Part shown: positions 6,771 through 12,111 of the stretch, in pieces
How positions within the stretch are numbered: the stretch's first letter is position 1
Layout: the number at the start of each line of letters is the position of its first letter
The notes under the pieces: generated by a model
Databases searched by the model: none
Told to the model about the DNA's origin: nothing
What the model saw: the letters and a program-made list of their open reading frames with translations, nothing else
Position numbers and translations under genes: made by a program
DNA from: an uncultured Candidatus Saccharibacteria bacterium
Lineage (GTDB): Bacteria; Patescibacteriota; Saccharimonadia; Saccharimonadales; Saccharimonadaceae
Length of the DNA: 12,111 nt
Assembly (NCBI GenBank): GCA_938038145.1
Contig: CALHQU010000027.1
Span: 1-12,111, forward strand
Direction: 5' to 3'

Positions 6771-7208
6771 TTAGTCCTTTTTCTTGTCTAATTTATCGAG
6801 TTTCAAGAAGTGAACAATTGCATATATAACAAATGCAACGGCTATCAACGTAATCAGTGAGCTAACAAACGCGCCGTATAAAAACTCACCCCTACGTCCA
6901 GCAATTTCAACCGTAAAAGAAGCTGATTGCAATCCTTGTTGAGAGCCAACAATCAACTGTACTAACGGATCAATAAATGCTGTTACCAATTTTTTCACAG
7001 TATCACCAGCTGCGGTACCGATTGCCAAACCAACCGCCATACCGACAACACCCTGTTCGCGAATAAAATTAACAAATCCAGCCATATGAGTGTCTTTTAT
7101 AGCTGCACTTACAATTTTCTTTTCCTTAATGGCGGCAATTTTTTTAGCAGCTTTAATGTTCTTAGGGGTCAATTTTTTAGCCGATTTATCAACACTAGGT
7201 TTTGTCAT
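6771..7208 (-). CDS. mscL: Large-conductance mechanosensitive channel MscL with Lys-rich N-terminal extension
   Basis: This 145-aa protein fits MscL, the homopentameric emergency valve that opens under membrane tension during hypo-osmotic shock. From residue 44 it follows the family: GFVNFIREQGVVGMAVGLAIGTAAG with TM1 to about 80, FIDPLVQLIVG, a short periplasmic loop, TM2 at about 110-135, and a charged C-terminus (KLDKLDKKKD). Residues 1-43 are additional and very Lys/Ala rich (KSAKKLTPKNIKAAKKIAAIKEKK), whereas canonical MscL begins almost at the amphipathic helix. The longer start at 7208 is supported by AAGGAG eight bases upstream (7217-7222). The internal Met42 has no such site. It lies 33 bases downstream of argS on the same strand and may be co-transcribed, or use a TATAAA at 7229-7234. 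Confidence 0.9.
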   Translation of the reverse strand: MTKPSVDKSAKKLTPKNIKAAKKIAAIKEKKIVSAAIKDTHMAGFVNFIREQGVVGMAVGLAIGTAAGDTVKKLVTAFIDPLVQLIVGSQQGLQSASFTVEIAGRRGEFLYGAFVSSLITLIAVAFVIYAIVHFLKLDKLDKKKD

Positions 7209-7241
7209 AATAAATTCTCCTTTTATTATTTATATTGGATA

Positions 7242-8882
7242 TTATATCTTATTTGGTGCCACGATTCCCAAAATAGCCAGTCCAGCCTTAAGAATGTCGG
7301 CATAAATTGCCACGATTCCTACACGATGCGCCTCTTTGTCGCTACCAATAACCTGATTTTTCTCGTAATATCGATTAAATTCTTGCGCCAATTCAAACAA
7401 ATATGTACAGATGTGATGAGGTTCCAAACTTTCCTTAGCGCGATCAACCACATCCACATACTCGCTCAATTTTCTGACCAGCATCTTATCCTCGTCAAAC
7501 AACTCTGTCGGAAAGGCAATTTCTTTATCGGATTTAGCTAAAATACCTCGCGCTCGAGCATGGGCGTATTGCAAGTAGCTTCCCGTATTTCCCGTCAAAC
7601 TTACCGCGTCGTTAATATCAAATATGACGTCGCCGCCGATCTTCACTTTCAAGAATTGATAACGAAGCGCACCAGCGATCACGTCGTCAGTTGGCTCGCC
7701 GCCAGCATTTTCAATTGCTTTCTTAAACTCGTCGAACAGCCAGCCAATTGTAACAACCTCACCTGTTCGCGAACTCATTTTTCCAGTTGTCAATTTAACC
7801 AAGCCAGTCGCGTAATTAAATAATTTTCCTTTCAAAGCCGGAATCGACAATTCACTAGCCGCAATCACGCCGCGGAAGTATGCTGCTTGCTCCTCGCCAT
7901 TTACCGTAATTGACAAGTCCAAGTTCGGATAATCCTTATATTTCAACTGAATCAATCCCATATCATGCGCCCCATAAAGACCATTGCCGTGAGACCCAAT
8001 AAACACGTTATCAAACGCGCCGTATTTGCCGCCCTTAAAGACATACGCACCGTCAGATTTGGTAAACACCTCTGGAGTTTTCTCTTTAATCAGAGATTTG
8101 CCCAATTCTTCAGTTTCGCTCTCAACATAACGTCGCTCAATCGGCACGTTTCCAAGTCGCCCAACATTAGAGTCAATTTCATCAAAACTCCAACTTTTAC
8201 AGATTTCGTAAACTTGTTTATATAGCGGATCATCCAGGACGAATGATTGCTTAGCTAGTTCATCAATTTCCGCCTTCGCCTCTGGAGATTCTTTCGCCGC
8301 ACGCGCACCTTCAACGTACATGCGACTCATAAATTCATTTCGCTTATCGGCTGGGATTTCGTTCAATTTATTTACATCGCCGTCAATCTCGCGCAAAATC
8401 GCCCACATACTCTTGCCAACGTGCGTGCCGACATCGCCGTGGTAACTCACTCGGTGTACCGCCGCGCCGTCCACTGCCAGCAAATTTGCCATCGTGTCCG
8501 CCAGAATTGAATTCAAGGCGTGGCCAATGTGCATGGCCTTAAACGGATTCGGACAATTAGTCTCAATGACCACTGTTTTTCCTGCACGATTAGTCGCTGG
8601 GCGCACTTTCAACGATTCCAGCACCGCTTGGTCGCTTAACGTTATGTTGATGAAACCCGGCCCAGCCACACTGACATCACTAAATTCCTCACGACCACGC
8701 AGCTCCTCAGCGATTGCCTCAGCAATCTCACGCGGATTTTTACCCAAGGGTTTTGCTAACTGCAGCGCCACGTTCGTCGCAAAATCACCGAACTTTGGGT
8801 CGGGGCGCGTTAACTGTACATCAACCTGCTGCTGATACAGTTTGTCAATTATTTTCTTCAGTGTAATAACACAATCAATCAT
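7242..8882 (-). CDS. argS: Arginyl-tRNA synthetase
   Basis: This is a 546-aa class I aminoacyl-tRNA synthetase that charges tRNA-Arg. The N-terminal Add-1 domain (about 1-90) includes the typical FGDFATNVALQLAK and GPGFINITL. The catalytic domain has NCPNPFKAMHIGH (HIGH at 118-121), YHGDVGTHVGKSMWAIL and the KMSKS equivalent GKMSSRTGE (KMSS at 368-371). The DALR anticodon-binding domain starts near YLQYAHARARGIL and ends with GIVAPNKI. I choose ATG 8882 rather than a start at 9029. TGT-TATAAT lies seven bases before 8882, the N-terminus then fits the family, and the longer frame would cover the 54-aa gene and its coding sequence. No Shine-Dalgarno is present, so the transcript is probably leaderless. 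mscL follows on the same strand. Confidence 0.97.
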   Translation of the reverse strand: MIDCVITLKKIIDKLYQQQVDVQLTRPDPKFGDFATNVALQLAKPLGKNPREIAEAIAEELRGREEFSDVSVAGPGFINITLSDQAVLESLKVRPATNRAGKTVVIETNCPNPFKAMHIGHALNSILADTMANLLAVDGAAVHRVSYHGDVGTHVGKSMWAILREIDGDVNKLNEIPADKRNEFMSRMYVEGARAAKESPEAKAEIDELAKQSFVLDDPLYKQVYEICKSWSFDEIDSNVGRLGNVPIERRYVESETEELGKSLIKEKTPEVFTKSDGAYVFKGGKYGAFDNVFIGSHGNGLYGAHDMGLIQLKYKDYPNLDLSITVNGEEQAAYFRGVIAASELSIPALKGKLFNYATGLVKLTTGKMSSRTGEVVTIGWLFDEFKKAIENAGGEPTDDVIAGALRYQFLKVKIGGDVIFDINDAVSLTGNTGSYLQYAHARARGILAKSDKEIAFPTELFDEDKMLVRKLSEYVDVVDRAKESLEPHHICTYLFELAQEFNRYYEKNQVIGSDKEAHRVGIVAIYADILKAGLAILGIVAPNKI

Positions 8883-8898
8883 AGAACATATTATAACA
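8883..8898 (-). promoter_or_regulatory. argS extended -10 promoter
   Basis: TGT-TATAAT (-10 at 8890-8895) is followed by seven bases and the argS ATG. There is no recognisable -35, so the TGN element probably compensates. It sits in the 28-base gap after the 54-aa ORF. Confidence 0.6.
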
Positions 8899-8910
8899 CT
8901 TTTACTACAG

Positions 8911-9075
8911 TTAATCTTCCGCGCCGTCAAAATCTGGCTGGCGATACACCGATACTGGCGTAATATTACGAGCATGATCCGATTGCAGCACCGCTCGCAA
9001 CATCGCTGTATCGTCGCTGCTCTCGTCATAAGCTGGCTCGAAATCTTCTACTTTTTGTTTTTCTTCTTCTGCCAT
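8911..9075 (-). CDS. Small acidic protein, 54 aa, unknown
   Basis: This short reading frame between pyrG and argS begins MAEEEKQKVEDFEPAYDESS, continues with DDTAMLRAVLQSDHARN and ends VYRQPDFDGAED. It is strongly acidic, has no membrane segment or Cys, and resembles no family I know. The evidence that it is a gene is mainly its promoter: TTGACA (9104-9109), a 17-base spacer and TGC-TAATAT (9082-9087), with six bases to the ATG. This is the best-matched promoter in the window and has the same start geometry as the confirmed genes. The -35 contains the pyrG stop codon. argS follows 28 bases after its stop with a separate -10. Confidence 0.65.
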   Translation of the reverse strand: MAEEEKQKVEDFEPAYDESSDDTAMLRAVLQSDHARNITPVSVYRQPDFDGAED

Positions 9076-9109
9076 ATTCTCATATTAGCATAAGTAGTAT
9101 AATTTGTCA
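9076..9109 (-). promoter_or_regulatory. Consensus promoter of the 54-aa gene, overlapping the pyrG stop
   Basis: A perfect TTGACA (9104-9109), a 17-base spacer, TGC-TAATAT (9082-9087) and six bases to ATG. The TGA of pyrG is embedded in the -35 hexamer. Confidence 0.75.
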
Positions 9110-10705
9110 AGAGACAGCCGCTCTAATCAGTCCAGCAAACAGCGGATGCGGCCGCATTGGCCGCGAACGAAACTCGGGGTGCGCTTGCGTTGCGACAAAA
9201 TAGCGGCAATTTGGCGCCTCGACAAATTCGACTAGCCGCCCGTCTGGCGACAAGCCCGACACCGCCACGCCGCCACGAGCAATCTCATCTAGAAACTGCT
9301 GGTTCACCTCATATCGGTGGCGGTGGCGCTCCTCGGTGTGATCCGACTGATATACTTTGGAAGCAAGCGACCCTGGCGTGAATACTGCCGGATAATTGCC
9401 CAGCCGCAACGTACCGCCAGTCGATTCTTTGCCTTCTTGGCCAGGCATAATATACACCACATCGTGCGTCGTAGCATCATCAAACTCCGTGCTGTTAGCA
9501 TCGTCGAGCCCGGCTCGACGCGCTGCCGCAATTACCGCTGTCTGCAAACCTAAGCAAATCCCCAAATACGGCACATCGCGCTCAAGCGCATACTGCGCTG
9601 CCGCAATCTTGCCTTCAATCCCGCGTGGGCCAAAGCCGCCTGGCACCAGCAGAGCATCAACCGTCTCGAAATCGCGCTCGGTAACTGTTTCGGCATTGAG
9701 CCACTTGATATGCAGACCAACATTTTCATGCCAAGCCGCACTCTTGAGCGCCTCGGTCACCGATAGATAAGTATCCTTGTTTTCCATATATTTAGCGACT
9801 AAACCGACAGTCACGATATCGGTTGGCTTTTTGCTTTGCAATTGAGTTAACGCTTGCCATTTCGCGAGATTCGGCTGAGCAAAATTACCAGTGAACTTAT
9901 CGAGAATGGTCATCAGCGGGCTAGCGGCTATCCGCTCGGGAATCATAAATACGGTATCGAGATTTGGCAGCATCAGCACCCCCGGCAAGTCAACACCACC
10001 GTACAAAGCAATTTTTCGAGCAACCGACTCAGGCGCTGGCTCGTCGCTGCGGACAACCACAATCTCTGGCACGATACCGAAACCGCGCAAATCGTTTAAG
10101 GCATTTTGCGCCGGCTTGCTCTTGAACTCTTTACTGGTATCAATAAACGGCACATAAACCACGTGCGCATACAAGCAGCGCTCCTTGCCGATTTTGTGAG
10201 CAAATTCGCGGATCGCCTCGATGAAGCTTAACCCCTCGTAGTCGCCCACTGTACCGCCAATTTCTACGATGTGCACATCGCTGCCTTCGCCAGCCGCAAT
10301 AATTGACTCTTGAATGGCGTGCGTTAAGTGCGGGATTAGTTGGACAGTTTTGCCATGAAACTTACCGGCGCGTTCATCGGCAATCAGCTCTGATAATAAG
10401 CGTCCCGCCAGCGTAGCGTTTTTCTGCGTCAACTCTATATCTAGAAACCGTTCGTAATGCCCGAGATCAAGGTCGGTTTCAGCACCATCGCGCGTCACGA
10501 AGCATTCGCCGTGCTCTGCCGGATTAAGCAAACCCGCATCCACATTGAGATACGGGTCGCATTTCTGAATTGAGACTTTGATACCTTTGGCCTGGAGAAC
10601 TGCACCGATGCTCGCAGCGGTAATTCCCTTCCCTACCCCCGAGAGAACGCCGCCAGTTACGAAGATATATTTTGTCTGTTTGCCCATGTATGATTGCTCT
10701 TTCAT
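9107..10705 (-). CDS. pyrG: CTP synthase
   Basis: This 532-aa enzyme converts UTP to CTP using ATP and glutamine-derived ammonia. The synthetase domain (about 11-280) shows KYIFVTGGVLSGVGKGITAASIG (P-loop), QKCDPYLNVDAG, HGECFVTRDGAETDLDLGHYERF, the EIGGTVGDYEGLSF acidic site and KEFKSKPAQNAL. The class I glutamine amidotransferase domain (about 295-532) has VPGGFGPRG, the nucleophile C384 in GICLGLQ, and the triad partners H509 and E511 in AHPEFRSRP. The start at 10705 has TGC-TATAAT eight bases upstream. MGKQTKYIF at 10687 is an alternative start with no clear Shine-Dalgarno. GC in sampled 60-base stretches is about 58-62%, above the neighbours, with many GCC/GGC/CTG codons. It is downstream of the 57-aa gene on the same strand. 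Confidence 0.97.
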   Translation of the reverse strand: MKEQSYMGKQTKYIFVTGGVLSGVGKGITAASIGAVLQAKGIKVSIQKCDPYLNVDAGLLNPAEHGECFVTRDGAETDLDLGHYERFLDIELTQKNATLAGRLLSELIADERAGKFHGKTVQLIPHLTHAIQESIIAAGEGSDVHIVEIGGTVGDYEGLSFIEAIREFAHKIGKERCLYAHVVYVPFIDTSKEFKSKPAQNALNDLRGFGIVPEIVVVRSDEPAPESVARKIALYGGVDLPGVLMLPNLDTVFMIPERIAASPLMTILDKFTGNFAQPNLAKWQALTQLQSKKPTDIVTVGLVAKYMENKDTYLSVTEALKSAAWHENVGLHIKWLNAETVTERDFETVDALLVPGGFGPRGIEGKIAAAQYALERDVPYLGICLGLQTAVIAAARRAGLDDANSTEFDDATTHDVVYIMPGQEGKESTGGTLRLGNYPAVFTPGSLASKVYQSDHTEERHRHRYEVNQQFLDEIARGGVAVSGLSPDGRLVEFVEAPNCRYFVATQAHPEFRSRPMRPHPLFAGLIRAAVS

Positions 10706-10722
10706 GGGCCCTTATTATAGCA
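10706..10722 (-). promoter_or_regulatory. pyrG extended -10 promoter
   Basis: TGC-TATAAT (-10 at 10714-10719), eight bases, ATG. No consensus -35 is present. The position where one would lie is occupied by an inverted repeat (10737-10752). Confidence 0.6.
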
Positions 10723-10736
10723 TAACCGCTTAGAGT

Positions 10737-10752
10737 ACGCTATATGTAGCGT
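10737..10752. repeat. Inverted repeat upstream of pyrG
   Basis: Perfect arms ACGCTA and TAGCGT around TATG, two bases past the 57-aa gene's stop. One arm coincides with the expected pyrG -35. No U-tract follows on the minus strand, so an operator is more likely than a terminator. Confidence 0.45.
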
Positions 10753-10754
10753 GT

Positions 10755-10928
10755 CTATTGGCAGCCCTCGCACATAGTTAGTGTTGCCGGATCAATTGGC
10801 GCTGATGGTAGGCCGTCAGCTTCAGCTTTTTGATCGGCTTCAGTTTGCGCTTTGGCTATCTCGCGTTCAATCGCCTCGAGTTTTTCCTCGAGCGTCATGT
10901 CGTCGTTAATTATCGCTGATGGATTCAT
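10755..10928 (-). CDS. Small protein, 57 aa, ending in a CxxC tail (CEGCQ)
   Basis: The frame encodes an acidic helical segment (about 12-37, MTLEEKLEAIEREIAKAQTE...), a Pro-rich linker (GLPSAPIDPATL) and the C-terminal tail TMCEGCQ. The gene is supported by AGGGGGA shortly before the ATG and by TATAAT (-10 at 10952-10957) with TTGAAT 16 bases upstream, giving a leader of about 17 bases. It follows nrdB on the same strand after 63 bases. A flexible linker with two Cys at the extreme C-terminus recalls the swinging redox tail of class I ribonucleotide reductase large subunits, which often end in a similar Cys-Glu-x-Cys-Gln pattern. A role in reducing the reductase in trans is an inference from tail and position. 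A small metal- or thiol-binding protein is the alternative. Confidence 0.7.
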   Translation of the reverse strand: MNPSAIINDDMTLEEKLEAIEREIAKAQTEADQKAEADGLPSAPIDPATLTMCEGCQ

Positions 10929-10979
10929 TATTTCCCCCTTTGCTTATATTCATTATAGGCTAATAAGCCGCTTATTCAA
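10929..10979 (-). promoter_or_regulatory. Promoter with palindrome in its spacer (57-aa gene)
   Basis: TTGAAT (10974-10979), a 16-base spacer and TATAAT (10952-10957), then a short leader with AGGGGGA before the ATG. A perfect 15-bp palindrome, AATAAGC-G-GCTTATT on the minus strand (10962-10976), overlaps the edge of the -35 and runs through most of the spacer, as an operator would. Confidence 0.6.
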
Positions 10980-10991
10980 TTGCTAAAACTG

Positions 10992-11990
10992 CTACTTTAC
11001 GGTGTTGACTTCATAATTAGTATTGGTGCTTTCAAAGAAATTGACTAATTCAAGCGTATCGTTGGCCGCCGCCATCCACTTGGCTGGGTTAGCTACGTTA
11101 TATTCTTTCTCGAAGCCTAATTCTTCTAAACGGCGGTCGGTCATAAACTTGACATACTGGTTCACATAATCCGCATTCAAGCCCAAGATACCCTTTGGCA
11201 ACATGTCTTTGTTGTAAGCCTCTTCAAGCGCCACCGCCTGCAAAATCAGATCGCGAATCTCGTCGGCGAATTCTTGTGTCTGCAAATCTGGATTCTCGTC
11301 AAGAATTGTCAACAGCAGGTTAATACCGAAAGTTAAATGCAGATTTTCATCCTTGGTAATCCAATCTAGCAAACTGCCGACATTGCGCAGCAAATTACGC
11401 CGGCGAAAACTCATGCCAACCATAAAACCGCTATAAAACCAAATGCCTTCGAGTACAATATTATAAGCTACCAGATTACGCACAAAATCTTTCTTGCCCT
11501 CGGTAGTAGTAACATCCAGCTTATCATTCAGCATGCGTCCGACGTACTTGGTCTGAAAGTCAGATTTGTCTTTCAGGCTTTTCTTGCCGTAGCCTGCCGC
11601 GTAAATTTCTTGGCGGTCAAACGGAAACGTTTCGATAATGTATTCAAAGGTCATAAAGTGGTTGGCTTCTTCCCACATCTGTTTCGATAGATACAAGTGC
11701 GCCTCGGCGGCATTGACGTATGGATAAATACCAAAAGCTAACGACTTATTAATAAGTAATTCGTTTGGGTTCAAGTAACTAATCACCGTTTTCAGGGCAT
11801 GTTTTTCGTCGTCGGTCAGCTTCTCGAACGCCGCCAAATCTTGCACTAGCTGTACTTCATTCGGGAACCAAGTGTTAGCAACTGCCTGATTATACAAATC
11901 CATCGCCCATTGATAGCGTACTGGTTTGAGCTGCAGGCCGTCGCGCAAGCCCGATCCCAAAATACCTTGCGGTTGTGTTGTTTGCGTCAT
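10992..11990 (-). CDS. nrdB: Class I ribonucleotide reductase small subunit (R2), Phe at the radical-Tyr site
   Basis: This 332-aa ferritin-fold R2 holds the metal cofactor that starts radical chemistry in the large subunit, reducing ribonucleotides to deoxyribonucleotides. Six metal ligands are visible: E77 (NPNELL), E108 and H111 (WEEANHF), E181 (VLEGIWF), and E215 and H218 (DENLHL). Compared with Chlamydia trachomatis R2 (E89, E120, H123, E193, E227, H230) every ligand is shifted by exactly 12. The same offset puts F115 at F127, where the Tyr radical sits in classes Ia/Ib, and Y117 at Y129. The protein therefore looks like subclass Ic, whose known members use a Mn/Fe cofactor. Translation starts at 11990 after AAGGAGG. 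A TGA-TAAAAT -10 about 20 bases upstream gives a short leader. The large subunit is not in the window. Confidence 0.95.
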   Translation of the reverse strand: MTQTTQPQGILGSGLRDGLQLKPVRYQWAMDLYNQAVANTWFPNEVQLVQDLAAFEKLTDDEKHALKTVISYLNPNELLINKSLAFGIYPYVNAAEAHLYLSKQMWEEANHFMTFEYIIETFPFDRQEIYAAGYGKKSLKDKSDFQTKYVGRMLNDKLDVTTTEGKKDFVRNLVAYNIVLEGIWFYSGFMVGMSFRRRNLLRNVGSLLDWITKDENLHLTFGINLLLTILDENPDLQTQEFADEIRDLILQAVALEEAYNKDMLPKGILGLNADYVNQYVKFMTDRRLEELGFEKEYNVANPAKWMAAANDTLELVNFFESTNTNYEVNTVK

Positions 11991-12019
11991 ATTTCCTCCT
12001 TATTATTGTGATTTTATCA
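11991..12019 (-). promoter_or_regulatory. nrdB promoter and Shine-Dalgarno
   Basis: TGA-TAAAAT (-10 at 12011-12016) gives a predicted leader of about 13 bases carrying AAGGAGG (core AGGAGG at 11995-12000) four bases before the ATG. No clear -35 is visible. Confidence 0.6.
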
Positions 12020-12023
12020 ACGT

Positions 12024-12110
12024 TTATGATTGTTTGCGTCGAGCAAAGCCAAAACCGCTTACCCTTTTCGCGCTGTCGGTACGGACTTTCTGTACTGATT
12101 GCGATGTAAC
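12024..12110 (-). CDS. Possible C-terminal end of an upstream gene (partial)
   Basis: On the minus strand a frame enters from the right edge and ends at TAA (12024-12026). It gives 28 basic residues ending VSGFGFARRKQS, 33 bases before nrdB. A second frame ends earlier at TAA and a third stays open into nrdB, so which one is coding cannot be decided from this edge. It does not resemble the tail of a reductase large subunit. Confidence 0.25.
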   Translation of the reverse strand, partial: VTSQSVQKVRTDSAKRVSGFGFARRKQS

Positions 12111-12111
12111 G

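Noticed and set aside
6753..6782. Intrinsic terminator for pyrH (CGCTTA/TAAGCG stem plus T-run)
   Set aside because: The stem has only six pairs, and the T-run begins eight bases after it. Too weak to call on its own.
8883..9029. N-terminal extension of argS to a start at 9029
   Set aside because: The extra 49 residues are Cys/Arg-rich and unlike the Add-1 domain. They overlap the 54-aa ORF, and the extended -10 at 8890-8895 lies downstream of that start.
2737..9109. TGA recoding to Gly as in Gracilibacteria/Absconditabacteria
   Set aside because: dnaG and pyrG end at TGA exactly where the families end, and conserved Gly positions use GGN.
9396..9770. Plus-strand frames of about 75-125 aa opposite pyrG
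   Set aside because: Open only because of pyrG's high GC. The compositions are Ser/Arg/Ala-rich and no promoter or Shine-Dalgarno is seen.
1..12111. tRNA genes, CRISPR arrays, insertion sequences or a defence island
   Set aside because: No cloverleaf, spaced direct repeats, transposase or defence genes were seen. The window is core genes apart from small unknowns.

Overview
The window looks like a Patescibacteria (CPR) genome, most likely Candidatus Saccharibacteria (TM7). This is inferred from family-level features, not from a search. The genes are small and tightly packed. The DnaG primase has lost all of its zinc ligands, there is an archaeal-style UPF0200-like P-loop kinase, the mscL is unusual, and most first genes carry a -10 box directly against the start codon. 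TGA is used as a stop (dnaG, pyrG), so the code is standard and not the TGA=Gly code of Gracilibacteria/Absconditabacteria.

Layout. Positions 1-353 hold an AT-rich (about 35% GC) internal piece of a biotin carboxylase (accC) on the plus strand. It breaks off in mid-domain and switches to the N-terminal part of a minus-strand DNA polymerase I gene (to 559). The two share a 21-base word at 333-353, which points to a chimeric assembly join. Positions 576-1777 hold a hypothetical acidic protein (-) and a UPF0200/dephospho-CoA-kinase-like P-loop protein (+), divergently transcribed. Positions 1778-4470 are the dnaG-rpoD operon (-). Positions 4524-5135 encode a single-pass membrane protein (+). Positions 5132-6018 are an orn-mmcQ/yjbR operon (-), and 6062-6766 is pyrH (+). 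Positions 6771-9075 are mscL, argS and a 54-aa acidic ORF, all minus. Positions 9107-10705 are pyrG (-). Positions 10755-10928 hold a 57-aa protein ending in CEGCQ (-). Positions 10992-11990 are nrdB (-), a class I R2 with Phe where the radical Tyr normally sits. There are no stretches over 300 bases without a gene, and I saw no tRNA, rRNA, CRISPR or insertion sequence.

Function. The intact genes are core information processing (primase, primary sigma factor, Pol I, ArgRS, oligoribonuclease), nucleotide interconversion (UMP kinase, CTP synthase, ribonucleotide reductase) and osmotic protection (MscL). This fits a reduced genome that salvages precursors but keeps nucleotide interconversion.

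The most striking signal is regulatory. Nine transcription-unit-leading genes share TGN-TANNNT followed by 6 (seven genes), 7 or 8 bases and then ATG, which places the predicted +1 on or next to the start codon. Genes internal to operons, or with a real leader, carry Shine-Dalgarno sequences instead. The cognate RpoD, in the same window, keeps the region 3.0 His/Glu expected to read the TGN element.
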